Assembly (NCBI RefSeq): GCF_023520895.1
Contig: NZ_CP026029.1
Span: forward strand, 1,302,001 to 1,366,000
DNA from: Paenibacillus sp. PK3_47
Lineage (GTDB): Bacteria > Bacillota > Bacilli > Paenibacillales > Paenibacillaceae
DNA length: 64,000 bases
Direction of reading: 5' to 3'
A program made the position numbers and the translations under genes. Shown here one piece after another: positions 27,311 through 36,241 of the stretch. Numbering within the stretch: the first letter of the stretch is position 1; each line of letters opens with the position of its first letter. The notes below the pieces were generated by a model that had not been told where the DNA came from, ran no database searches, and saw only the letters and a list, made by a program, of their open reading frames with translations.

Positions 27311-28774
27311 TTAAGTCTCCGGCAACCGGCAGGCTGCCAATGTTCCATATCCCTCTAAAGACCACATCCGGAGGTCCCCTCCGTGCCTGACAGCAATCCG
27401 TTTTGCAATGCTCAGTCCCAGCCCGTAGCTGCCGGCATAACTTTGATCTCCGTGATTCTGCAGCTGGACATACGGCTCAAAAATGCGCTCAAGCTGCCCC
27501 GCAGGGATCGCCGGCCCTTCGTTCTGCACCAGGATCAACGTTCCCCCGGCCCGGTAATCGTTCAGCTCCGGCCCCCATAATAGATGAATCCACTCCGGCA
27601 ATTCCTGATCTGAAGCGATCACCGCAAGCCCCATCACACCACCAGCCCGGGTATAGCGGACGGCATTGCCGATCAGGTTGTCGGTCAGGCGCGTCAGCTG
27701 CTCGGGATGAACCTTGTACATATGATCCGTACGGACCACTGACTTGACTGCAATCTGCTTCTGCTCTGGAAGTCCCACATAGCTCCCGAGCAGCATATCG
27801 AAGAATTCTTCCCCTTCCACCTCAAGCAGTTCCAGCTCCAGGCCACCGGAACCCAGCGCCGTATACATCTCCAGCTCACCGATCATCTGCTTCATCTGCT
27901 CTACTTTTCCGGACAGCACCTTCCGGTATTCCTCCCTCTCCGCGGCATCCAGCCGGGAGTCACTGCTGAGAGCCTCGGCATAGGCGCTGATCGACATTAA
28001 CGGTGTTTTCAGATCATGGGATAGCGAAACAACCATAAGCTCTTTTTCCTGCTGCTCCCGTTCTACCTGAACTTGAGTCCGGGTAATTTTTTTCTGCATA
28101 TTGTCAAACTGCCCAATCAGCCTGCCCATTTCGTCATGACGGACCGGTACCTCCACCTCGGCCGGTTTGCCCTTCGCAAAGTCATCCATCCGCTGCATCA
28201 GCTGCTTCATCGGCCGGAAAAGCTTTCTGGACAGCAGCGAGATCACCGTACCGTACAGCAGGATGAAAAAAGCGGCAGCACTGCCGATGACCCAGGATGT
28301 CCGCAAGGAGATGCCTTCCAGCCACTCCCCGCGCAGCATAACGATTTCGTAAATGCCGATCAGCTCACCCTTTTGCCAGACAGGTTTTTTGAGCGAGAAG
28401 GTGCGGTGGCGGATCTGCAAATCATAGAGGTCACGGTATAATTCCGGCCCGCTAACGGTGTACAGCCCTGCAGACCATGCCCCTCCGCCGGATGAATACA
28501 CTTTGATGCCTGTGGGCAAATACAGCTCGAAGCTGACCTGATCGCCCGCAAGCGCAGAGAGTTCCGTATAGGCATCTGACGGCTGCAGGCGGTACAGATC
28601 CGGATCGGATAAAGCCTGCTCAATGGGTGCCATCTCTCCGGATAGCTTCACATACTCGGTTAAGCTGCGCTGGTCGTTATAATAGCTATACAGGGAGAAG
28701 AGTGAGAGACCCGCCACGACCGGCAGCAGCATGACAATGAGAAAAGCGAGCATTAACCAGTACTTCAGCTTCAT
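27311..28774 (-). CDS. Sensor histidine kinase, HisKA type with HAMP
   Basis: This 487-residue membrane kinase has a first membrane helix LMLAFLIVMLLPVVAGLSLF, an extracytoplasmic sensor region of about 140 residues, a second helix (SAAAFFILLYGTVISLL), a HAMP segment (FRPMKQLMQRMDDFAKG), HisKA with VSLSHDLKTPLMSISAYAEA (phospho-His), and an ATPase domain with NLIGNAVRYTRAG and SYGLGLSIAKRIAVRHGG. The start ATG 28774 overlaps the regulator's stop by 4 bases, so the pair is coupled. The ligand is unknown. Confidence 0.92.
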   Translation of the reverse strand: MKLKYWLMLAFLIVMLLPVVAGLSLFSLYSYYNDQRSLTEYVKLSGEMAPIEQALSDPDLYRLQPSDAYTELSALAGDQVSFELYLPTGIKVYSSGGGAWSAGLYTVSGPELYRDLYDLQIRHRTFSLKKPVWQKGELIGIYEIVMLRGEWLEGISLRTSWVIGSAAAFFILLYGTVISLLSRKLFRPMKQLMQRMDDFAKGKPAEVEVPVRHDEMGRLIGQFDNMQKKITRTQVQVEREQQEKELMVVSLSHDLKTPLMSISAYAEALSSDSRLDAAEREEYRKVLSGKVEQMKQMIGELEMYTALGSGGLELELLEVEGEEFFDMLLGSYVGLPEQKQIAVKSVVRTDHMYKVHPEQLTRLTDNLIGNAVRYTRAGGVMGLAVIASDQELPEWIHLLWGPELNDYRAGGTLILVQNEGPAIPAGQLERIFEPYVQLQNHGDQSYAGSYGLGLSIAKRIAVRHGGDLRMWSLEGYGTLAACRLPET

Positions 28775-29481
28775 GGTCTCCGCTCTCCCGTGAACCGGTA
28801 GCCGCTGCCCCATACCGTCTGAATCCAGCGCGGAGCATGCGGCTCGTCCCCGAGCTTGGCGCGCAGGCTTTTGACATGTACGGTCACTGTCCCCATGCTT
28901 CCGCCTGCCGGCTGGTTCCATACATGCTCATACAGCTCCGCCTTGGTAAAGGCCCGGCCGGGATGAGCGGCCAGCAGTGTCAGCAGTGCCCATTCCTTCG
29001 CGGTTAAATCAAGCGCTTCACCCTGAAGCTGCGCCTGCTGGTTCATGTGATCAATTGATAGTCCATCGTTATACCGCTCTGTTGAGGCTTCCGGCTGAAT
29101 GCCCTGGTATCTGCGGTACCGGTTCAGATGGGATTCGATACGGGCTGTGAGCTCAGCCAGGCTGAAGGGTTTGGTGATATAATCGTCCGCCCCCAGGCCC
29201 AGGCCTCTAACCTTGCTCTCCTCTTCGATCCGCGCACTCATCATTAGCAGCGGAACGTCGCTGACCAGCCTGATATTCCTGCAGACCGTAAAGCCATCCA
29301 TCTCCGGCAGCATGAGATCCAGCAGAACCATCTGATAGCTCCCCTGCTTGAAATCTTCCCAGCTCTCCAGGCCACTTGAAGCCCAGGTGACCCCGTAACC
29401 CTCACGCCGTAAATGGTCTCTTAGAATACGGGCAATCTCCGGGTCATCCTCCACCAGCAATATGTTTACACTCTCCTTCAT
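28771..29481 (-). CDS. OmpR-family response regulator
   Basis: This 236-residue DNA-binding regulator is partner to the kinase downstream. The receiver starts NILLVEDDPEIARILRD, has the phospho-acceptor Asp in MVLLDLMLPEMDGF, the Thr/Ser switch in LLMMSAR, and Lys in DDYITKPFSLAEL. The winged-helix domain follows (LDLTAKEWALLTLLAAHPGR, GSMGTVTVHVKSLRAKLG). The start ATG 29481 has GGGAGG upstream; the long open frame to 29616 has no supporting site. First gene of a regulator-kinase-lipoprotein operon. Confidence 0.92.
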   Translation of the reverse strand: MKESVNILLVEDDPEIARILRDHLRREGYGVTWASSGLESWEDFKQGSYQMVLLDLMLPEMDGFTVCRNIRLVSDVPLLMMSARIEEESKVRGLGLGADDYITKPFSLAELTARIESHLNRYRRYQGIQPEASTERYNDGLSIDHMNQQAQLQGEALDLTAKEWALLTLLAAHPGRAFTKAELYEHVWNQPAGGSMGTVTVHVKSLRAKLGDEPHAPRWIQTVWGSGYRFTGERRP

Positions 29482-29576
29482 CGCTGTCTCATCCTCCCAT
29501 GATTGTATTGTAGCGGGGAAGCTCCGCTTCTTCGCAAAGTTCATACTTTCTTTATAAATTCCTGCAGTCTGTATAA

Positions 29577-29614
29577 AAGAAAAACGCCCCGTTTCACCAC
29601 CGGACCACCGGGGC
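29577..29614 (-). terminator. Terminator after ispG
   Basis: The arms GCCCCG and CGGGGC enclose a CCACCGG-rich loop, and a T-run follows on the minus strand, 46 bases after the ispG stop. Confidence 0.75.
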
Positions 29615-29659
29615 AAAAGGGACGTTCTCCGTCACTTCGTTAACATACAATAAGTTCGG

Positions 29660-30799
29660 TTAAGCTTCCGTGCTTCCCACCTGCACGGCAGGAGCAAGAT
29701 TCGCATGTTTGCGGCCGGGGATTTCACCTGTAGCCTCATAGGCGACCACAATGGCGTCAATCTCCTTCTTCAGCTCAGACACAAGCTCGGCCTCAGGTAC
29801 TTTGCGGATCATCTGGCCGTAGCGGAACAGCAGGCCTTCTCCGCGGGCACCGGCGATGCCGATATCCGCTTCGCGGGCTTCTCCGGGACCGTTGACGGCA
29901 CAGCCAAGCACAGATACCTTAATAGGCACCTTAAGCTTGGAAATGTACTCTTCCACTTCGTTAGCGATCGAGAAGAGGTCAATGTCCAGACGTCCGCAGG
30001 TCGGGCAGGAAATCAGTGTGGCTGCATTCGAAATCAGACCGAAGGTTTTCAGCAGCTCACGGGCTACCTTTACTTCTTCTACAGGATCAGCGCTCAGCGA
30101 GATCCGCACAGTGCTGCCAATGCCCATGGAGAGCAGCGCACCGATACCGGCGGAGCTCTTCACCGTACCGGCGAACAGCGTACCGGATTCTGTAATGCCA
30201 AGATGCAGCGGATAAGGAATGACCTCTGCAGCTTTGCGGTAAGCTTCGATCGCCATCGGCACATCGGAAGCTTTCAGGGATACGATAATATCGTGGAAAT
30301 CCAGCTCCTCGAGAATCCCGATATGGTACAGGGCACTCTCAACCATAGCTTCAGCAGTAGGGTAGCCATATTTCTCCAGGAGATGGTTCTCCAACGAACC
30401 GGCGTTCACGCCGATACGGATGGGAATCCCTTTCTCCTTACAGGCCTTAACCACGGCTTCTACCTTATCACGGCGGCCGATATTACCTGGATTGATCCGC
30501 ACCTTGTCGATGCCGTTCTCAATCGCCATCAGCGCCAGTTTGTAGTTAAAATGAATATCCGCTACAAGCGGGATATGAATCCGTTTCTTGATCTCCTTGA
30601 TCGCCGCAGCGGCTTCTTCATTGTTGACCGTAACACGGACGATCTGGCAGCCCGCTTCCTCCAGCCGCAGAATTTCCGCAACTGTTGCTTCCACGTCAGC
30701 TGTTTTGGTCGTACACATGCTTTGAATAGCGACCTCGTTGTTTCCCCCGATAATGACCCCGCCGACGTTAACGGGACGGGTCTGGTGTCTCAAGAACAT
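29660..30799 (-). CDS. ispG: 4-hydroxy-3-methylbut-2-enyl diphosphate synthase (IspG/GcpE)
   Basis: This iron-sulphur enzyme of the MEP isoprenoid pathway converts methylerythritol cyclodiphosphate to HMBPP. The 379-residue protein has [11 protein letters not shown] and [17 protein letters not shown] at the N-terminus, [17 protein letters not shown] in the TIM barrel, and the [4Fe-4S] ligands in [14 protein letters not shown] and [14 protein letters not shown]. The start ATG 30799 has GGGGGAG 6 bases upstream; the frame also allows starts at 30823 and 30814. It stands alone between the two-component operon and clpX. ispG is not in this position in B. subtilis. Confidence 0.96.
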   Translation of the reverse strand: MFLRHQTRPVNVGGVIIGGNNEVAIQSMCTTKTADVEATVAEILRLEEAGCQIVRVTVNNEEAAAAIKEIKKRIHIPLVADIHFNYKLALMAIENGIDKVRINPGNIGRRDKVEAVVKACKEKGIPIRIGVNAGSLENHLLEKYGYPTAEAMVESALYHIGILEELDFHDIIVSLKASDVPMAIEAYRKAAEVIPYPLHLGITESGTLFAGTVKSSAGIGALLSMGIGSTVRISLSADPVEEVKVARELLKTFGLISNAATLISCPTCGRLDIDLFSIANEVEEYISKLKVPIKVSVLGCAVNGPGEAREADIGIAGARGEGLLFRYGQMIRKVPEAELVSELKKEIDAIVVAYEATGEIPGRKHANLAPAVQVGSTEA

Positions 30800-30837
30800 G
30801 GTTTTCTCCCCCATAACGATCAAAGCTCCACCTCTTT

Positions 30838-30874
30838 CTCCCGCTTCCGCCAGCAGTAGACGGATGAGCGGGAG
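30838..30874. other. Hairpin between clpX and ispG
   Basis: The arms CTCCCGCT and AGCGGGAG, extended by partial CGG/CCG pairing, enclose an 11-base loop. It lacks a T-run on the minus strand, so whether it ends the clpX transcript is uncertain. Confidence 0.45.
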
Positions 30875-30919
30875 AGCGGTGGAGACTGTGACTTGTATTG
30901 TTAAGGAAAGCAGCCTGTA

Positions 30920-32176
30920 TTAGGCGCTCTCCTCTTTTTTCTTGTCTTTCTTAATGCCCAGCTCAGGCAGTGCCTTCTCCTGGACAACCTGCTCCGTAAT
31001 GACACAATCCTTAATGTCATCGCGGGACGGCACTTCGTACATTACGTCGAGCATGATGCTCTCAATAATCGCACGCAGGCCACGGGCACCCGTGTTGCGC
31101 TTGATGGCTTCCTTGGCAATTGCCTCGAGAGCCTGCGGCTCGAACTTCAGCGCTACATTGTCCATTTCCAGCAGCTTGATATACTGCTTGGTCAATGCAT
31201 TCTTCGGCTCGGACAGAATCCGCACGAGTGTAGTCTCGTCAAGCGGCTCCAAAGTGGAGATGACCGGCAGACGGCCGACGAACTCTGGAATCAGACCGAA
31301 CTTCAGCAGATCCTCAGGCAGTACCATGGAGAGGTATTCGCCCGGTTTCAGATCCTTTTGCCCTTCAACAGCTGCGTTGAAGCCGATCACCTTTTTGCCG
31401 ATACGGCGTTTGATCATTTGCTCCAGGCCGTCAAAGGCACCGCCCACGATGAACAGAATATTCGTCGTGTCGATTTGGATGAACTCCTGATGAGGATGCT
31501 TGCGTCCGCCTTGCGGAGGTACGGAAGCTACAGTTCCCTCGAGGATCTTCAGCAGTGCCTGCTGCACACCTTCACCGGAAACGTCGCGTGTAATGGACGG
31601 ATTCTCGGATTTACGTGCCACTTTATCAATCTCATCAATATAGATAATGCCGCGTTCGGCCTTTTCAACATCATAATCTGCAGCCTGAATCAGCTTCAGC
31701 AGAATGTTCTCCACATCTTCACCGACATAGCCGGCTTCTGTAAGGGAAGTTGCATCTGCAATGGCAAAAGGAACGTTAATGATCTTCGCCATAGTCTGCG
31801 CCAGCAGCGTCTTACCGGAACCTGTCGGTCCAAGCAGGAGGATATTACTCTTCGTCAGCTCAACATCCTCGATCTTGCTCTGGCTGTTCACACGCTTGTA
31901 GTGATTGTATACGGCAACGGAGAGCGATTTCTTCGCCTGCTCCTGGCCGATTACGTACTGGTCAAGAATGTCGCGGATTTCCTTCGGTTTCGGAATATCC
32001 TTCAGATCCAGCTCTTCCTCATGGCCGAGCTCTTCCTCCACGATCTCCGTGCACAGCTCGATGCACTCGTCGCATATATAAACACCAGGTCCTGCTACAA
32101 GCTTACGGACCTGTTCCTGAGATTTACCGCAAAAGGAACATTTCAGCTGTCCTTTTTCATCGTTAAATTTAAACAT
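30920..32176 (-). CDS. clpX: ATP-dependent Clp protease, ATPase subunit ClpX
   Basis: This 418-residue AAA+ unfoldase feeds substrates to ClpP. The N-terminal zinc domain is [13 protein letters not shown] with ICDECIELC (four Cys). Walker A is [18 protein letters not shown], Walker [13 protein letters not shown], and the IGF loop that docks to ClpP is KKVIGFNAA. The size is normal. It is 12 bases downstream of clpP, so the two are in one operon here. In B. subtilis clpX lies next to tig and lonB while clpP is elsewhere, so the clpP-clpX pair resembles the arrangement in many other bacteria. Confidence 0.97.
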   Translation of the reverse strand: MFKFNDEKGQLKCSFCGKSQEQVRKLVAGPGVYICDECIELCTEIVEEELGHEEELDLKDIPKPKEIRDILDQYVIGQEQAKKSLSVAVYNHYKRVNSQSKIEDVELTKSNILLLGPTGSGKTLLAQTMAKIINVPFAIADATSLTEAGYVGEDVENILLKLIQAADYDVEKAERGIIYIDEIDKVARKSENPSITRDVSGEGVQQALLKILEGTVASVPPQGGRKHPHQEFIQIDTTNILFIVGGAFDGLEQMIKRRIGKKVIGFNAAVEGQKDLKPGEYLSMVLPEDLLKFGLIPEFVGRLPVISTLEPLDETTLVRILSEPKNALTKQYIKLLEMDNVALKFEPQALEAIAKEAIKRNTGARGLRAIIESIMLDVMYEVPSRDDIKDCVITEQVVQEKALPELGIKKDKKKEESA

Positions 32177-32188
32177 CTTACCACCCCT

Positions 32189-32779
32189 TTAAGATATGAT
32201 CGGTGAAGAGAGTACCTGGTCAATAAGCCCGTATTCCTTCGCTTCTTCCGCGCTCATGAAATTATCGCGGTCTGTATCCCGTTCGATTTTTTCAAGGGGC
32301 TGACCCGTGCGATCCACATATATTTGATTCAATTTTTCTCTAGTTTTGAGAATCCAGTCGGTATGAATCCAGATATCGGATGCCTGCCCCTGAACGCCGC
32401 CAAGCGGTTGGTGAATCATAACTTCACTGTTCGTCAGCGCGTATCTTTTGCCGGGAGCCCCAGCTGTAAGCAACAGCGATCCCATACTGGCCGCCATCCC
32501 TACACAAATCGTTGACACATCGGGTTTGATGTATTGCATCGTATCATATATACCCATGCCGGCTGTAACAGAACCACCAGGCGAGTTAATGTATAGGTGA
32601 ATATCCTTCTCCGGGTCGTCAGCTGCCAGAAACAGTAACTGGGCAATAATCAGATTGGCGACATCATCGTCAATCGCATTGCTCAGGAAAATGATACGGT
32701 CCTTGAGCAATCTGGAATAGATATCGTATGAGCGTTCTCCCCGGTTCGTTGATTCAACAACCATTGGTACCAGACTCAT
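32189..32779 (-). CDS. clpP: ATP-dependent Clp protease, proteolytic subunit ClpP
   Basis: This 196-residue serine protease forms the tetradecameric chamber. The catalytic triad is visible: Ser in [13 protein letters not shown], His in [14 protein letters not shown], and Asp in [32 protein letters not shown] is the family signature. The ribosome site is AGAGG before ATG 32779. A sigma-A-like promoter lies upstream. I saw no CtsR heptad repeats, which control clpP in Bacillus. Confidence 0.97.
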   Translation of the reverse strand: MSLVPMVVESTNRGERSYDIYSRLLKDRIIFLSNAIDDDVANLIIAQLLFLAADDPEKDIHLYINSPGGSVTAGMGIYDTMQYIKPDVSTICVGMAASMGSLLLTAGAPGKRYALTNSEVMIHQPLGGVQGQASDIWIHTDWILKTREKLNQIYVDRTGQPLEKIERDTDRDNFMSAEEAKEYGLIDQVLSSPIIS

Positions 32780-32828
32780 GCCACCAACCTCTTTTCTCTA
32801 TACAGATTAGTTTTGCCGTTTCAGAAAT

Positions 32829-32857
32829 ATTTTAACACGTTCATGGCGGGATGTCAT
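32829..32857 (-). promoter_or_regulatory. Promoter of clpP-clpX
   Basis: On the minus strand ATGACA (-35, 32852-32857) and TAAAAT (-10, 32829-32834) are separated by 17 bases, about 50 bases ahead of the clpP start. It was found by eye and not tested. Confidence 0.6.
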
Positions 32858-32973
32858 TTTTCACAGCTTCATAAAAAACGCATTGCTCATGTGCCTGCCA
32901 TTATAGCGCAAATCGGAGCACAATGCCAACTTCTCACCGGTTATGTACCTTTATATATGCGCCGCCGATAAAA

Positions 32974-33005
32974 ATAAGGCACGTAACTTAAATTACGTGC
33001 CTTAT
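32974..33005 (-). terminator. Terminator after tig
   Basis: The stem ATAAGGCACGTAA / TTACGTGCCTTAT is perfect over 13 bases with a 6-base loop and is followed by T-rich sequence on the minus strand. It may also work on plus. Confidence 0.93.
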
Positions 33006-33065
33006 CTGCTCTGTATGGAGGCCGTACTGCTTGGCCGTTCTAGGTTAAATTAATTCGAACGAATA

Positions 33066-34394
33066 TTACTCAGCGCTTGCTTCTTCAGCAGGTGCTTCAG
33101 CTGCTTCAACTTCGACGCTGTTAGATACCAGCAGGTCGATCGTCTTACGCAGGGAGATTTCTTCGTTCAGGCTGCTCAGGGAACCGTTAGCTGCCAGGAT
33201 GCTGCGGATTTCTTCAGGGGAACGTTTGAAGGATTCAGCCATGGAAGCCAGCTCTTGGTTAACTTCCTCTTCGGATACTTCAATGTTCTCTTCCTTAGCA
33301 ATCACTTCAAGCACCAGGTTGTTGCGGACGCGCTTCTCAGCATCGCCCTTCATTTGGCCCTCAAGATCTTCACGGGTTTGGCCGGAGAAGCTGAGGAACA
33401 TGTCCATGTTCATGCCTTGTTGACGAAGACGGTTGTCGAAATCACGAACCATGTTAGCCACTTCGCTGTTGATCATTGCTTCAGGGATTTCAACTTCAGC
33501 ATTAGCTGCTGCTGCATCAACTACAGCATTTTCGCGAACGCCTTTCAGTTCATCCTGCTTGCGGGACTCCAGCTGTGCCTTCAGGTCTGCTTTGTATTCT
33601 TCCAGAGTGTCGAATTCACTAACATCCTTAGCGAACTCATCATCCAGCTCAGGAAGCTGTTTGCGTTTGATTTCGTGCAGCTTCACTTTGAATACTGCAG
33701 CTTTGCCGGCAAGGTTCTCTGCATGGTAAGTCTCAGGGAATGTCACTTCAACATCCTTGAAATCGCCAGTAGCCATACCTACAACCTGCTCTTCAAAGCC
33801 AGGGATGAAGGAGTTGCTGCCCAGCTCCAGGGAGTGACGCTCAGCGGAACCGCCTTCGAACAGTTCACCGTCAACGGAACCTTCGAAGTCGATTACAGCG
33901 ATATCGCCGTTAGCTGCTGCATCTTCTTCAACGACAACAAGCTCAGCGTGACGCTCTTGCAGGCGTTTCAGTTCAGCGTTCAGCTCGTCTTCAGTAACTT
34001 CGGACTTTTGAGCCGGAACTTCCAGACCTTTGTACTGGCCCAGTTTCACTTCAGGCTTCACTGTGATCTTCGCTTTGAAAATGAAGGATTGGCCTTTGCC
34101 GAATTGCTCGATGTCTACTTCAGGACGGTCAACAGGGAAGATGTCAGTTTGTTCAACGGCTTCGCTGTATACTTCAGGAAGAAGAATGTCGATTGCATCC
34201 TGGTACAGGCTTTCTACACCAAAGCGGGATTCAAAAATCGGCCGTGGCACTTTACCTTTACGGAATCCAGGTACAGTTGCTTTCTTAACTACTTTATTAA
34301 AAGCTTTGTCGAGTGCTGCAGCTACGCGTTCTGCTTCTACTTCGACTTCAAGAACTCCAAGGTTCTTCTCTATTTTTTCCCAGGTTGCTTTCAT
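33066..34394 (-). CDS. tig: Trigger factor
   Basis: This 442-residue ribosome-bound chaperone and peptidyl-prolyl isomerase has the N-terminal ribosome-binding domain with the loop TVPGFRKGKVPRPIFE, the FKBP-like domain (NGDIAVIDFEGSVDGE through FPETYHAENLAGKAAVFKV), and the helical C-terminal arms. The Glu/Ala-rich end (EVEAAEAPAEEASAE) is common. The start ATG 34394 has GGAGGG upstream; the open frame to 34457 has no site. The gene has its own terminator before clpP. Confidence 0.97.
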   Translation of the reverse strand: MKATWEKIEKNLGVLEVEVEAERVAAALDKAFNKVVKKATVPGFRKGKVPRPIFESRFGVESLYQDAIDILLPEVYSEAVEQTDIFPVDRPEVDIEQFGKGQSFIFKAKITVKPEVKLGQYKGLEVPAQKSEVTEDELNAELKRLQERHAELVVVEEDAAANGDIAVIDFEGSVDGELFEGGSAERHSLELGSNSFIPGFEEQVVGMATGDFKDVEVTFPETYHAENLAGKAAVFKVKLHEIKRKQLPELDDEFAKDVSEFDTLEEYKADLKAQLESRKQDELKGVRENAVVDAAAANAEVEIPEAMINSEVANMVRDFDNRLRQQGMNMDMFLSFSGQTREDLEGQMKGDAEKRVRNNLVLEVIAKEENIEVSEEEVNQELASMAESFKRSPEEIRSILAANGSLSSLNEEISLRKTIDLLVSNSVEVEAAEAPAEEASAE

Positions 34395-34489
34395 AATATA
34401 CTTTTCCCTCCAAAAATAGGTTGCATATTTACTTGAAAAAACATGATATTCACGCACAGAATAACCATTATATTATATACAACATTACT

Positions 34490-35419
34490 CTAATTATCAA
34501 GTATGGAAGTCTTCACAAATCCCTTCAGAGACCGGTAGGCTCCTTCAAATTGAAAGCGCATGCCGTCTGTGATTCCATACATCGCCCGTGTTTCCTCTTC
34601 CTGACGGCTTCCGTTCAGGCTTTCCGACACCATCTGATGCAGCGCTCCCGCCCAAATGTCGAGAATGTCGTCGTCACCATCCAGCAACTTGCGGTACTCT
34701 GCCGAGCCATAAATCGACATCATAAACTGTCCCCACAGCTCCTGGGCAAAATAATACAAAGTCGGCTCATGCACCTCCGCCTGCTCGGCTACCCGCTCCA
34801 TCACCTGGCTCACCTGCGGCGGGAAGTCTTCATTCTGCAGCGGCACGGATTCAATCTCGACGAGGGAGGTTTCGTGTCCGCGCTTCAGCCGGATCGTCCC
34901 CTGGGCTCCGCGCCGGCGGAGTGTCTGGAGTGCACGGAATTGCAGCAGCGGATGAACCGCGGAATTTTGCAGCCATTCTGTCAGCTTCTCATCGATATCG
35001 CCGCCTTCCAGGTAGGACAGCTGCTCCAGCGCCAGGATCGTGTTCTCGGACAGCGGTTCATTCATGATCCGCCCCAGCAGCTTGGAAGGATATTCAGCAT
35101 CCTCTTCCAGCTTCGAATTCGCCAGAATCCGGGCCATATCTTCTTCTCTGAGATCCTGGTCGGATTCTTCCGCTGCTCCTTGATGCTCACTATTCTGCGC
35201 CGCATAGGGAAAAGCCGCCTCCAGCCAACTAAGGAGCGACTGCCACTCTTCGTAGTGCCGCTCTTCCTGACCTTGGCATTGCAGCAAAAAACGCAGCAGC
35301 TCCATCGCTTCCCCGTAACGTTCACTCTCCAGCATTACCGTAAGTTGAATCTGGTAGTAATCCAAGGTCTTCGGGAACAGCACGATATTCTCTTTCGCGG
35401 GGGAATTGAATTGATTAAT
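34490..35419 (-). CDS. YsoA-like protein, probably initiating at ATT
   Basis: This mostly helical cytoplasmic protein of about 309 residues, with many Glu, Gln and Leu, is placed next to tig like the TPR-type YsoA of B. subtilis; the match is by position and general character, not by a motif. The start is unusual. The only full Shine-Dalgarno site, AAAGGAGGTG (35425-35434), is 7 bases from an ATT at 35419, and no ATG, GTG or TTG follows in frame for many codons. The frame is also open to a TTG at 35452, but a consensus promoter places the transcript start almost on that TTG, so it would be leaderless. ATT is therefore the better choice. Confidence 0.72.
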   Translation of the reverse strand: MNQFNSPAKENIVLFPKTLDYYQIQLTVMLESERYGEAMELLRFLLQCQGQEERHYEEWQSLLSWLEAAFPYAAQNSEHQGAAEESDQDLREEDMARILANSKLEEDAEYPSKLLGRIMNEPLSENTILALEQLSYLEGGDIDEKLTEWLQNSAVHPLLQFRALQTLRRRGAQGTIRLKRGHETSLVEIESVPLQNEDFPPQVSQVMERVAEQAEVHEPTLYYFAQELWGQFMMSIYGSAEYRKLLDGDDDILDIWAGALHQMVSESLNGSRQEEETRAMYGITDGMRFQFEGAYRSLKGFVKTSILDN

Positions 35420-35458
35420 GAGGGCACCTCCTTTATTCCGGACCTTAGTCAATTGTAG

Positions 35459-35486
35459 ATTATAGCATATCCTTCAGCGGTTTCAA
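35459..35486 (-). promoter_or_regulatory. Promoter of the ysoA-like gene (extended -10)
   Basis: TTGAAA (-35, 35481-35486) lies 16 bases before TATAAT (-10, 35459-35464), which is preceded by TG at the extended -10 position. Transcription would start near 35452, about 20 bases before the AAAGGAGGTG site. It is divergent from the tRNA promoter. Confidence 0.75.
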
Positions 35487-35495
35487 AAAAACAGG

Positions 35496-35524
35496 TTGAA
35501 AAAGTTATCCATGTATGATAACAT
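35496..35524 (+). promoter_or_regulatory. Promoter of tRNA-Arg
   Basis: TTGAAA (35496-35501) and TAACAT (35519-35524) are 17 bases apart, ending 32 bases before the tRNA. The two divergent promoters are only 9 bases apart. Confidence 0.6.
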
Positions 35525-35556
35525 AATTTTTGCTTGCTTTTGAGTAAGCTGCTTTT

Positions 35557-35630
35557 GTCCCGGTAGCTCAGCTGGATAGAGCATGCGCCTTCTAAGCGCA
35601 CGGTCGGGGGTTCGAATCCCTTCCGGGACG
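35557..35630 (+). tRNA. tRNA-Arg (anticodon TCT)
   Basis: The 74-base gene folds as a standard cloverleaf: acceptor GTCCCGG / CCGGGAC with discriminator G, D arm with AGCTCAGCTGGATAGAGC, anticodon stem TGCGC/GCGCA with loop CTTCTAA (anticodon TCT at 35591-35593), and T arm GGGGGTTCGAATCCC. CCA is not encoded. It is a lone tRNA gene with its own promoter and terminator, reading AGA. Confidence 0.97.
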
Positions 35631-35640
35631 TCATACAGAA

Positions 35641-35669
35641 ACAGCCTTCCTTTGGGGAGGCTGTTTTTG
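35641..35669 (+). terminator. Terminator after tRNA-Arg
   Basis: The 10-bp stem ACAGCCTTCC / GGGAGGCTGT (one G-T pair) with loop TTTG is followed by five T, 10 bases after the tRNA. Confidence 0.92.
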
Positions 35670-35698
35670 CGTTTGGATGACGCTGGGTAACGCCATGC

Positions 35699-36241
35699 GG
35701 CTCGATTCAACGGGACTTTTCCCGTTGATTTCCCGCCTTCGCGCCTTTCGGCTCGATTCAACGGGACTTTTCCCGTTGATTTCCCGCTTTCCCGCCTTCC
35801 GGCTCGATTCAACGGGACTTTTCCCGTTGATTTCTCACTTTCGCGCCTTTCGGCTCGATTCAACGGGACTTTTCCCGTTGATTTCCCGCTTTCGCGCCTT
35901 TCGGCTCGATTTAAAGGTACTTCTACCTCTCATTTCCCGCTTTCTCACCATTCGCTCCCATTCAAAGGTACTTCTACCTCTCATTTCTCACTTTCTCACC
36001 ATACGCCCTAATTCAAAGGTACTTCTACCTCTCATTTCTCACTTTCCCGCCATACGTCCTTATTCAAAGGTACTTCTACCTCTCATTTCTCACTTTCGCG
36101 CCATTCGCCTCAATTCAAAGGTACTTCTACCTCCCATTTCCCGTTTTCCCGCCATTCGGCCCAATTCAAAGGTACTTCTACCTCTCATTTCTCACTTTCT
36201 CACCATTCGCCCCTATTCAAAGGTATTTCTACCTCAGCACC
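35699..36241. repeat. Tandem array of 51-bp units with hairpin cores (10 full units and a partial one)
   Basis: Units start at 35699, 35750, 35801, 35852, 35903, 35954, 36005, 36056, 36107, 36158 and 36209 (partial), an exact 51-base period. Units 1-4 carry the core TCAACGGGA-CTTT-TCCCGTTGA, a 9-bp hairpin. From unit 5 the core becomes AGGTA-CTTC-TACCT, a shorter hairpin with two base pairs swapped in both arms. The rest of the unit (a TTTC-rich spacer with CCCGC or CTCAC) varies little. Because 51 is a multiple of 3, both strands stay open and give 17-residue repeats, but no ribosome site supports a protein. The array starts about 30 bases after the tRNA terminator. Confidence 0.93.

Noticed and set aside
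29705..30859. 384-codon plus-strand frame opposite ispG
   Set aside because: Antisense shadow of a clearly conserved enzyme; no recognisable domain.
32780..32960. CtsR or CIRCE operator at clpP
   Set aside because: No heptad TTTGACC-type repeats or CIRCE inverted repeat could be found; only a plain sigma-A-like promoter is visible.
33255..34436. 393-codon plus-strand frame opposite tig
   Set aside because: Antisense shadow of trigger factor, rich in Phe/Cys/His as usual for such shadows, with no ribosome site.
35483..35863. Minus-strand open frame with 17-residue repeats and GIRTPDRALRRRMLYPAELP-like sequence
   Set aside because: It runs antisense through the tRNA-Arg gene and its terminator. 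The RTPDR...MLYPAELP string is the well-known artefact of translating the antisense of such tRNAs, and the repeats are the 51-bp array read through.
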